This document shows positions 57,368-64,000 of a stretch of DNA of 64,000 nt, piece by piece. Within the stretch, counting starts at the first letter, position 1. Each line of letters opens with the position of its first letter. This DNA is from Pedosphaera sp. (GTDB lineage Bacteria; Verrucomicrobiota; Verrucomicrobiia; Limisphaerales; JADLHS01): positions 26,400 through 90,399 of the forward strand of contig SIBJ01000003.1 in NCBI GenBank assembly GCA_009695195.1. The letters are read 5' to 3'. The notes beneath the pieces were generated by a model that was not told the origin of the DNA, searched no databases, and was given only the letters and a program-made list of their open reading frames with translations. A program made the position numbers and the translations under genes.

Positions 57368-58663
57368 ATGGCCCGGCCAACCAATCTCACCATGTGCAGC
57401 TTCTGCGGCAAGTCGCTCGCCGAAGTGCGCAAGCTGCTCCCCGGCCCGGGCGTTTACATCTGCGACAACTGCGTCATCCTCTGCAAAAACATTCTCGACC
57501 GCGAACTGCAACTTCAGGATCAGAAGCGCCCGCTGAAATTCACCGTCCCCAAGCCGGCGGAGATCAAACGCCAGCTCGATCAATATTGCATCGGTCAGGA
57601 CAACGCGAAGAAAACCCTGGCGGTCGCGGTCCATAATCATTTCAAACGTATCCAGCCGGAACCGACGGCGGCGGAGAACCCTGAAGCCGCCGCCGCTGCC
57701 GCCGCTTCGCCGCACGCCGATGTCGAGATCGAAAAGAGCAACATCTTGATGATCGGCCCGACCGGCTCGGGCAAGACGCTGATGGCCCGCACGCTCGCCC
57801 GAATCCTCGACGTGCCCTTCGCCATTGCGGACGCCACGACCATCACCGAGGCCGGCTACGTGGGTGAAGACGTGGAGAATATCATTTTGCGGCTGCTGCA
57901 AAACGCCGACTACGACGTGAAGCGCGCCCAGCGCGGCATCGTTTACATTGACGAGATCGACAAGATTTCGCGCAAATCGGACAGCGCGTCCATCACGCGC
58001 GACGTTTCGGGCGAGGGCGTGCAACAGGCGTTGCTGAAAATTCTCGAAGGCACGGTCTGCAACGTGCCGCCGCAAGGCGGACGCAAACATCCCCAGCAGG
58101 AATACATCCGCGTGGACACGACGAATATTTTGTTCATCTGCGGCGGGGCGTTCGTGGGATTGGAAAAAGTCATCCAGCGTCGCCTGGGCCGGAACACGCT
58201 GGGCTTCGGCGCGATTGGCGAGGTTTTGAAAACGTCCCACGTCGCGCGCGATCAGATGTTGCAGCACGTCGAGCCGGAAGATTTGTTGAACTACGGTTTC
58301 ATTCCCGAGTTCGTCGGCCGCCTGCCGGTGGTGACGACGCTGGCGGAACTGACCGAGGACCAGTTGGTTTCCATTCTCACCGATCCGAAGAACGCGCTGA
58401 CGAAGCAATACGCCAAGCTGATGGCGATGGAAGGCGCAGAATTGGAGTTCACTCCCGACGCGTTGCGTGAACTGGCAGTGCAGGCCATCAAGAAGGGCAC
58501 CGGCGCGCGCGCGCTGCGCGGGTTGATCGAGAAGATCATGCTCGACGTGATGTACGACGTGCCCGAGAGCAGCGACATCCTGACGATAAAGATCACCAAG
58601 CCCGTCGTCCTCGGCGAAAGTAAACCGATCGTGCGGCGGAAGCAGAACAAAGCGGCGGCGTGA
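57368..58663 (+). CDS. clpX: ATP-dependent Clp protease ATP-binding subunit ClpX
   Basis: 431 residues. N-terminal C4 zinc-binding domain ('[20 protein letters not shown]', '[14 protein letters not shown]'), an Ala-rich linker (about 95-115), AAA+ module with Walker A '[17 protein letters not shown]', Walker B '[16 protein letters not shown]', pore loop region '[11 protein letters not shown]' and sensor 2 '[20 protein letters not shown]'. Unfolds substrates for ClpP. It overlaps the next gene by GTGA. Confidence 0.96.
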   Translation: MARPTNLTMCSFCGKSLAEVRKLLPGPGVYICDNCVILCKNILDRELQLQDQKRPLKFTVPKPAEIKRQLDQYCIGQDNAKKTLAVAVHNHFKRIQPEPTAAENPEAAAAAAASPHADVEIEKSNILMIGPTGSGKTLMARTLARILDVPFAIADATTITEAGYVGEDVENIILRLLQNADYDVKRAQRGIVYIDEIDKISRKSDSASITRDVSGEGVQQALLKILEGTVCNVPPQGGRKHPQQEYIRVDTTNILFICGGAFVGLEKVIQRRLGRNTLGFGAIGEVLKTSHVARDQMLQHVEPEDLLNYGFIPEFVGRLPVVTTLAELTEDQLVSILTDPKNALTKQYAKLMAMEGAELEFTPDALRELAVQAIKKGTGARALRGLIEKIMLDVMYDVPESSDILTIKITKPVVLGESKPIVRRKQNKAAA

Positions 58664-59121
58664 GAAAGTTCTTTCCAATCGCTTTGTTTGCTTTGTTCGT
58701 GGGTTGTGATTTCCGCGTCGATAATTCCAATGTTCCAGCAAAGCTTGCGTCACTAGAGCGGGACTTTGGAGTTCAATGGCCGACCAATTGTATCAAACAG
58801 TACGGTGCATCCTTATCCACATCTTTTGGGAATTATTCCGAAGTGGCGGCAAGACTTGAAGTTACTAACACGACCTTTTTTTTGTGGCGACAGTCGGCGA
58901 CCAACAAGCTGAAGGAGCTTCAATGGTTTAGCGTGCCCACTGACCCGAAGTTGGAAAGTAGATTTCCTTGGTGGGACTGCTCCAAATTTCCAGCCTCGCG
59001 GATCAGCGCTTACATGAATGATAGCCGCGCTGGCAGCGGACCCGCGTTTTTGTCCGTTTATGTCCTAGAGACCAACGGCGTGTATATTATGTATATTCAA
59101 GGCACAAAAGGAGGCCGCTGA
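58660..59121 (+). CDS. Hypothetical lipoprotein of lower GC content
   Basis: 153 residues, GTG start in the clpX stop. '[18 protein letters not shown]' is a lipoprotein signal. The remainder ('[20 protein letters not shown]', '[18 protein letters not shown]', '[19 protein letters not shown]') is unfamiliar. Codon wobble positions are noticeably more A/T-rich than in clpX, so this is probably a recent arrival. Confidence 0.6.
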   Translation: MRKFFPIALFALFVGCDFRVDNSNVPAKLASLERDFGVQWPTNCIKQYGASLSTSFGNYSEVAARLEVTNTTFFLWRQSATNKLKELQWFSVPTDPKLESRFPWWDCSKFPASRISAYMNDSRAGSGPAFLSVYVLETNGVYIMYIQGTKGGR

Positions 59122-59139
59122 TTATGCTCAAACGGAGAA

Positions 59140-59252
59140 TCACACCCCAATATCCTCATTCCACAACTCCGGCCGCGCCTCGATGAAATCTTTCATGAGT
59201 TGGATGCATGTCGCGTCGTTCAGGATTTCCACCAGCACACCTTGCGGGCGGA
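59140..59252 (-). pseudogene. Duplicated 3' fragment of the nucleoside deaminase gene
   Basis: 113 bp directly repeating 59969-60081 (about 13 differences). On the minus strand it still encodes 'VEILNDATCIQLMKDFIEAR' and 'PELWNEDIGV' plus the stop codon. Sequence upstream of the repeat is unrelated. The TA module lies exactly between the two copies. Confidence 0.88.
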
Positions 59253-59261
59253 TTTTTCCGT

Positions 59262-59297
59262 TTGACCAAATAAAACAATTCGATATTGTTTCGATAT
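59262..59297 (+). promoter_or_regulatory. Putative promoter/operator of the VapBC-like module
   Basis: 'TTGACC' (59262-59267), 16-bp spacer and 'TATTGT' (59284-59289); the start site would fall at about the antitoxin ATG (59296), giving a leaderless message. Direct repeats 'ttcgatat' at 59279-59286 and 59290-59297 overlap the -10 and the ATG and could be the antitoxin's operator. Confidence 0.45.
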
Positions 59298-59583
59298 GGC
59301 TGTCGGATTTACCAACATGCTGGCGCCGGTGCCTTTGGATGCGGACACGATGCGCGCCATCAAACGCGAGGCAAAAAAATCGCGCTTGAGTCAGGCGGAC
59401 GTGGTGCGCCGGTCCATCCACCTGGGGTTGCCGCAGGTGGGGCGCGGCCACTCCGCCGAGGAGAAGCGCCGTCCGAAATGTCTGGCCTGGCTGGACGAAT
59501 ATCCGCTCTCCAAAATTGCCGCGCGCGATACCAAGGCTGCGTTGAAGGAAAAGATTGCCCGGAAAAATGGTTTGCATCGCTGA
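59296..59583 (+). CDS. Antitoxin of the PIN-toxin module
   Basis: 95 residues. 'PLDADTMRAIKREAKKSRLS' and 'QADVVRRSIHLGLPQV' form a ribbon-helix-helix-like N-terminal DNA-binding domain. The C-terminal part ('WLDEYPLSKIAARDTKAALK') probably wraps the toxin. It overlaps the toxin gene by 17 bp. Assigned by context and domain form rather than by a named family. Confidence 0.8.
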   Translation: MAVGFTNMLAPVPLDADTMRAIKREAKKSRLSQADVVRRSIHLGLPQVGRGHSAEEKRRPKCLAWLDEYPLSKIAARDTKAALKEKIARKNGLHR

Positions 59584-59965
59584 CACTGGATTTCTGGTCG
59601 CGCTGCGCGGCAAACCCGCCGAACGCAAGTGGGCGCAAGGAGAATTTGAACGCCATGGCGCGCCGTTCTACACGTGCGAAGCGGCGTTGGCGGAAGCCGC
59701 TCATTTTGTGGACTCGCGTTTGTTGTCCCGGCTGATTGAGGAGGGGGACATTGTCCTGCGGTTCTCGTTGCGCGAGCAACATGCGCGCGTCCACCAGCTC
59801 CTGGTAAAATATCCCGGCATCATGGATGTGACGGACGCGTGCATCGTCCGTTTGTCAGAGATGTTCCCCGACTGTCTGGTGTTCACGGTGGACCGGACAG
59901 ATTTCAACATCTATCGCCGGCTCGGGGATCAATCCATTCCATTGAACCTGCCGCCAGCAGCGTGA
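59567..59965 (+). CDS. PIN-domain (VapC-like) toxin
   Basis: 132 residues. Acidic residues in 'MVCIADTGFLVALRG' (first Asp), 'TCEAALAEAAHF' (Glu), 'MDVTDACIVRLSEMF' (Asp) and 'VFTVDRTDFNIYRRLG' (Asp) are the PIN nuclease quartet. Probably an RNase inhibited by the upstream antitoxin. It ends 3 bp before the right-hand direct repeat (the deaminase 3' end). Confidence 0.88.
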   Translation: MVCIADTGFLVALRGKPAERKWAQGEFERHGAPFYTCEAALAEAAHFVDSRLLSRLIEEGDIVLRFSLREQHARVHQLLVKYPGIMDVTDACIVRLSEMFPDCLVFTVDRTDFNIYRRLGDQSIPLNLPPAA

Positions 59966-59968
59966 CGG

Positions 59969-60406
59969 TCACACCCCAATATCCTCGTTCCATAACTCCG
60001 GCCGTGCCTCGATGAAATCCCGCATGAGTTGGATGCACGTCGCGTCGTTCAAAATTTCCACCTTCACGCCTTGCGAGCGGACGTAGGCTTCCGGCCCTTG
60101 GAACGTGACGTTCTCGCCGACGATGAGGCGCGGGATTTTGTAGAGCAACGCCGCGCCGCTGCACATCGGGCACGGCGAGAGCGTGGAGTAAAGCGTGCAG
60201 CGCGCGTACACCGACGCCTTTTGTCGTCCGGCGTTTTCGAGGCAATTCATCTCCGCGTGATGGATCACGCTGCCGTGCTGGACGCGTTGATTGTGGCCGC
60301 GCCCGATGATCTTGCCCTCGAGCACCAGCACCGAGCCGATGGGAATGCCGCCCGCCGCGAGGCCTTTCTTCGCTTCTTCGATGGCGGCGTAGAGAAATGG
60401 GTCCAT
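59969..60406 (-). CDS. Nucleoside deaminase (cytosine/CMP deaminase fold)
   Basis: 145 residues from 'MDPFLYAAIEEAKKGLAAGG'. Zinc site 'SVIHHAEMNCLENAG' (HAE) and 'STLSPCPMCSGAALLYKIP' (PCxxC). Similar to yeast-type cytosine deaminase or tRNA/guanine deaminases; the substrate is not settled. Its last 113 bp are duplicated beyond the adjacent TA module. Confidence 0.9.
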   Translation of the reverse strand: MDPFLYAAIEEAKKGLAAGGIPIGSVLVLEGKIIGRGHNQRVQHGSVIHHAEMNCLENAGRQKASVYARCTLYSTLSPCPMCSGAALLYKIPRLIVGENVTFQGPEAYVRSQGVKVEILNDATCIQLMRDFIEARPELWNEDIGV

Positions 60407-60476
60407 GCCGCGATTGAAGCAGGGCGCCCGCCGACGGGCAAGTTCAACCACGCGGCCAGAAATCCGGCGCGAAAAT

Positions 60477-62627
60477 TTACGGCAGCCAGGCCGCGCGATA
60501 AAAACGCGCGGGCGCATTCGCCGGGCTGGCCTCCGTCCATTCCACGAAGCTGCCGGAGAGACTGACATTGGTGAGGGTGCTCCACGAAGTGAAATTACTC
60601 GAACGGAGAATCGCGTAACCGCCGCCCGGTTGCCCGGTGACTTTCAATCGCAATTGGCCGTTGGTAACCGCCGCGCTGAGCCGTGGCGCGGCGGGTGGCA
60701 AGGACAGCACGGTCAGCGAATACGCCTGGAGCGCCAGCGTGAAGTTGGTGCCCACGACGGCGAAGTTCGTCTGCGTGATGTCTGGTGAACCGACCCCGGT
60801 TCGGGCGGCGTCATCCTGCGGCGGGCCGTAAGTGTAAAGCGTGCCGTTCGTGTGCGGCGCGAAGGCATTGAGCGAGATCGTCGTGTTGAACGTGTTCGAC
60901 GGACTTTTGTTCACGGCCAGCAAAGTCACCGCGCCGTTGGTGCGCTGGCACGCGAAGACCGACACCAGCGGATAATCCGACGCCGCGCGAACCACGCGGT
61001 CGCCACCGCGCGCGAAATTTTTTAGCAACTTGAACGCAAACCACGCCGGATAACGATTCGTCAACGCCGCGCCCGCGCTGTCATTCACGAGGCCGTAATT
61101 GCCGTATGGCCGCCAGCCGTAGAGCGCGGCGCTGTTGTTGTTGGTCGTGATCTCGCCGTTGCGCAGGTCCCACCACACGAGCGAATTGAATTCCGTCTGC
61201 GCCAGATTGCCGAGGCTGTCGGCGAGAAACAACGCGTTCACGAGGCTGGTCGTTTGTTTGCCCGGATCGAACGAGACGGAATTGTTCTCGGTGCAGATCA
61301 GTTCGACCGCCGCGCCGTTCGTGCCGAGATAATCCGTGAGTTGCTGGCGCAAATCCCCCGCGTCGTTCGTCCACGAAAGCGAGGACGCCAAAAGATTCGC
61401 GTCATTCTCGGCGAGCGGATTCTGCGCGTAGCGATGGTAGATCAGAAAATCCGGCGTCACGCCGAGGTTCTTCAGCGTGGCCAGCATCACGGGCGTCCAG
61501 CCGTTGTGCGCCTGACTCGTGCGCGGGTTCGTCGCCGGATGGGAAGTGTAGCCGTTGGAGTAACTGTCCTCGCCCGTCACCGCCACGACGCCGACTTTGA
61601 TTGTTGGGTCCGCGCCTTTCATCGCCAGCAAGTAGTCCTTCGCGCGCGTCGCGTAGGTGAACGGGTCGTGCGCGAATGTGTTCGTGTCGGTTTCCCAGTC
61701 GCCATAATTCTCGTTGCCGATCTCCCAATACTTGAAGCCGCAACCGCGCGTGATGTTTGCGTAACGCACCCAGTTCGACGCTTCGAGCGCCGTGCCGCTG
61801 CCGTAATTGACCGTGATGAACGTCTGCGCGTGCAGGTTCGTGGCGATGTGCGCGAACGCATCGAACGAAGTCCACCACGTCCACGAATTCGTCCCGCTCT
61901 TGTTCGACGCCCAATGATATTCGTCCGACAACGACCCGCCCGGAAATCGTAACGCCTGACAACCCATCTCGCCCAGGATCGCGCTCGTGTTCGCCGTGTC
62001 GAATTGCGAATCCCACACCGCCGCGTTCACGGCAAACCAGCGGGCGTCCACCGTCCGCACCGTTTGCGTCGCGTTCACGCTCACCTGCACCACGGCGGGC
62101 GGCGGGTAGGCGACCAGTTTGATGTCGTCCACGAAGAACGTCGGTTGCGCGCCGCCGGTGCGGTCCTGAATCCAGAACCCGTCCAGGTTCGCGACGTTGC
62201 TGACGCCGAGCGCGGCCAGCGGAAGCGAAATCTGTCGCCAGGAATTCGTCGGCAAGGCGGACAATTGAACCACGGTTTGCGGCGATTGATCGCGCGTGGC
62301 TTGAACGTTCACGAGTTGACCGCCACTCGTGCCGCCGTTCACCCAGAAGGTCAGGTTGGAAAACGTCGCGGTGTTTTGCGGGTCGTGATGCAGATAAAAA
62401 CCCTGCCACGCGCCGGTCATCGCCACGCTGGCTGACTTGCTGCCGGAGTGCGCGGGCGAAGCATTGTTCAAATTCACCGTCGCCCATCCACCGCTCCAGT
62501 CCTGCCACGCGTTGGCGAGCGCATCGGAATAAATCGCTTGATCCGATTGCGCGAAGGAGTGGAAGCGCGCGAGCGCGAGCGCCGCCAAAAACAGCCTCAA
62601 GGCCCCGCGCCGAATCGAAGTTCGCAT
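60477..62627 (-). CDS. Secreted alpha-L-arabinofuranosidase-like glycoside hydrolase
   Basis: 716 residues from 'MRTSIRRGALRLFLAALALA', a signal peptide. An N-terminal carbohydrate-binding-like beta domain (about 25-185, 'GFWIQDRTGGAQPTFFVDDI') is followed by a barrel (about 195-560) with 'LRFPGGSLSDEYHWASN', 'YWEIGNENYGDWE' (acid/base Glu in NEN) and 'VELICTENNSVSFDPGKQ' (candidate nucleophile Glu). A beta-sandwich and a terminal module ending 'ARFYRAAWLP' close the protein. Probably cleaves arabinose side chains from plant polysaccharide. Confidence 0.85.
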   Translation of the reverse strand: MRTSIRRGALRLFLAALALARFHSFAQSDQAIYSDALANAWQDWSGGWATVNLNNASPAHSGSKSASVAMTGAWQGFYLHHDPQNTATFSNLTFWVNGGTSGGQLVNVQATRDQSPQTVVQLSALPTNSWRQISLPLAALGVSNVANLDGFWIQDRTGGAQPTFFVDDIKLVAYPPPAVVQVSVNATQTVRTVDARWFAVNAAVWDSQFDTANTSAILGEMGCQALRFPGGSLSDEYHWASNKSGTNSWTWWTSFDAFAHIATNLHAQTFITVNYGSGTALEASNWVRYANITRGCGFKYWEIGNENYGDWETDTNTFAHDPFTYATRAKDYLLAMKGADPTIKVGVVAVTGEDSYSNGYTSHPATNPRTSQAHNGWTPVMLATLKNLGVTPDFLIYHRYAQNPLAENDANLLASSLSWTNDAGDLRQQLTDYLGTNGAAVELICTENNSVSFDPGKQTTSLVNALFLADSLGNLAQTEFNSLVWWDLRNGEITTNNNSAALYGWRPYGNYGLVNDSAGAALTNRYPAWFAFKLLKNFARGGDRVVRAASDYPLVSVFACQRTNGAVTLLAVNKSPSNTFNTTISLNAFAPHTNGTLYTYGPPQDDAARTGVGSPDITQTNFAVVGTNFTLALQAYSLTVLSLPPAAPRLSAAVTNGQLRLKVTGQPGGGYAILRSSNFTSWSTLTNVSLSGSFVEWTEASPANAPARFYRAAWLP

Positions 62628-62662
62628 CACGGCGGAGAGCCTAATCGCTCCGCGGCAGATTT

Positions 62663-63766
62663 TCAAACCGCCGCCGCGATCAAATCGCCGACCTCGCGCG
62701 TGCCGTGGCCCATTTTGCCGGCGGCGAGGGATTTGATCTTCGTGTTGATGATGTTCACCACCGCGGCCTCGATGGCGGCGGCGGCTTTTGCTTCCCCGAG
62801 GAAATCCAGCATCATGCCCGCGGCGTTGACGGCGGCGATGGGGTTGATGACGTTCAAGCCGGTGTACTTCGGCGCGCTGCCGCCCATCGGCTCGAACATG
62901 CTCGTGCCCTCCGGATTGATGTTGCCGCCCGCCGCGACGCCGAGTCCGCCCTGGATCATCGCCGCGATGTCCGTGATGATGTCGCCGAACATGTTGTCGG
63001 TGACGATGACATCGAACCACTCCGGGTTTTTCACAAACCACATGCACGTGGCGTCCACATGGGCGTAATCGCGCTTCACAGTCGGGTAGCTGCCGCCGAG
63101 TTCCTCGAACGCGCGCCACCACAAGTCGAACGCGTAGGTGAGCACGTTGGTCTTGCCACAAAGCGTGAGCTGCGCGGTCTTGCCGGCGGAAACGTCCTCA
63201 GGCTTCAAACCTTTCCACGGTTTGCCGGCGCGCTGTTTCTTCGCGAGTTCAAACGCGTATTTCAAACAGCGCTCGACTCCGCGCCGCGTGTTGATGGATT
63301 CCTGGAGCGCGACTTCGTGCGGCGTGCCCTTGAACAGGAAGCCTCCTGCTCCAGCGTAAAGTCCTTCGTTGTTCTCGCGCACGACGATGAAGTCCACGTC
63401 CTCCGGCCCCTTGTCCTTGAGCGGACAATCCTGCGCGCGATAGAGCTTCACCGGGCGGAGATTGATGTATTGCTCCAACTCGAAGCGCAGGCGCAGCAAG
63501 ATACCTTTTTCGAGAATGCCCGGCTTCACCTGCGGATGGCCAACCGCGCCGAGGAAGATCGCCTTGAACTTTCGCAACTCGCCGACGGCGCTGTCCGGCA
63601 GCACTTCGCCGGTCTTGAGATAGCGCTCGCCGCCGAAATCGAATTTGTGCCAGTTGATCTTGAAGCCGAATTTTTTGGCGGCGGTGTCAGCCACCTTGAC
63701 GCCTTCCGCGGCCACCTCAGGCCCCGTGCCGTCGCCGCCGATGAGTGCGATGTCGTATGTTTTCAT
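62663..63766 (-). CDS. leuB: Isopropylmalate/isocitrate dehydrogenase family, probable 3-isopropylmalate dehydrogenase
   Basis: 367 residues. 'IALIGGDGTGPEVAAEGVKV', 'GAVGHPQVKPGILEKGILLR', 'VRENNEGLYAG' and 'VIVTDNMFGDIITDIAAMIQ' place it in the beta-decarboxylating dehydrogenases. The 'GGNINPEG' ending of the NAD site also occurs in tartrate dehydrogenase-like enzymes, so leucine biosynthesis is likely but not certain. No other leu gene is adjacent. Confidence 0.85.
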   Translation of the reverse strand: MKTYDIALIGGDGTGPEVAAEGVKVADTAAKKFGFKINWHKFDFGGERYLKTGEVLPDSAVGELRKFKAIFLGAVGHPQVKPGILEKGILLRLRFELEQYINLRPVKLYRAQDCPLKDKGPEDVDFIVVRENNEGLYAGAGGFLFKGTPHEVALQESINTRRGVERCLKYAFELAKKQRAGKPWKGLKPEDVSAGKTAQLTLCGKTNVLTYAFDLWWRAFEELGGSYPTVKRDYAHVDATCMWFVKNPEWFDVIVTDNMFGDIITDIAAMIQGGLGVAAGGNINPEGTSMFEPMGGSAPKYTGLNVINPIAAVNAAGMMLDFLGEAKAAAAIEAAVVNIINTKIKSLAAGKMGHGTREVGDLIAAAV

Positions 63767-63828
63767 GGGCGCGCAGCGTAGAAATCCGCGCCGGCAGCGG
63801 CAACTGAATTCTCAGCGCGCGTCGTGAA

Positions 63829-64000
63829 CGGGTGCGATTAAAGGCGGGAGAGGGTGAGCGGGTGCTGGCGGTATTTTTGGACTGCGGTGGCAAGTCGGAC
63901 GCGACACCGCTTGCGAGCGAACGGGGCGGGTGGCTCATTGCCCTCGCCGTCGTCGCTGCCAAAGCGGTGTCGCGTCCGACTTGCCACCGCAGTCCATAAT
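63829..64000. mobile_element. MITE-like nested palindrome, copy 2 (cut by window edge)
   Basis: From 'cgggtgcgattaaaggcggg' to the end of the window this is the reverse complement of the element at 46574-46771, including the inner loop with 'gcgagcgaacgg' and 'gccgtcgtcg'. The second outer end lies beyond the window. Confidence 0.88.

Noticed and set aside
62628..63161. Extension of the arabinofuranosidase ORF into leuB
   Set aside because: It is a shadow of leuB; a clear signal peptide starts at 62627.

Overview
The window is one continuous, GC-rich, tightly packed bacterial chromosome segment. Several features suggest a member of the Verrucomicrobiota, probably subdivision 3 (Pedosphaera/Limisphaera relatives): secreted proteins that end in a short 'FFRVRGS' or 'FYRAAWLP' type tail, an ECF sigma factor fused to a membrane segment and a large C-terminal domain, TonB/YfiR/hybrid-kinase signalling, and dense intergenic palindromes built from short tandem repeats. 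This placement is inference; no rRNA or tRNA gene was seen.

Layout. 1-4.4 kb: an HlyD/ABC export operon interrupted by two toxin-antitoxin (TA) modules lying between direct copies of the ABC gene's 5' end. 4.7-8.6 kb: Fe-S assembly (rhodanese-like, NifU-like), a secreted amidohydrolase and a small lipoprotein. 8.8-11.1 kb: DAHP synthase behind a candidate aromatic attenuator, and an SGNH hydrolase. 11.2-17.1 kb: a secreted protein, a VOC protein, the sigma-fusion pair and a third TA module. 17.1-20.5 kb: pyrB, pyrR with a PyrR-type leader attenuator, and an Mrp/ApbC ATPase. 20.7-22.5 kb: a PuuD-like membrane protein and purC. 22.6-25.2 kb: a type II restriction-modification pair. 25.6-32.6 kb: a ceramidase-like protein, a MacB/FtsX/HlyD-type exporter and a Dabb protein. 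32.7-36.4 kb: an ABC-2 exporter with a homopolymer frameshift in one permease. 37.6-44.5 kb: TonB receptor, YfiR, sensor kinase and hybrid kinase. 44.6-51.5 kb: xerD, fabD, a DtxR-like regulator, fbp, a zincin, a MazF-type TA module and glutamate dehydrogenase. 51.8-58.7 kb: queE, aminotransferase, rsmA, exonuclease, Nudix, clpP and clpX. 59.1-60.4 kb: a VapBC-like module beside a deaminase. 60.5-63.8 kb: an arabinofuranosidase-like protein and leuB.

Three structural themes stand out. (1) Three loci carrying four TA modules (ABC gene, pyrB, deaminase) share the order full host gene, TA module, then a direct-orientation partial copy of the same host-gene end. (2) Palindromes 70-220 bp long, whose arms are short tandem repeats, fill most intergenic gaps, and pieces of the same material sit in frame inside conserved genes (amidohydrolase, queE, aminotransferase, rsmA). 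(3) Two biosynthetic operons carry readable RNA attenuators: three alternating complementary segments plus an aromatic-rich leader peptide before DAHP synthase, and a PyrR-binding element plus translated leader plus terminator before pyrR-pyrB.
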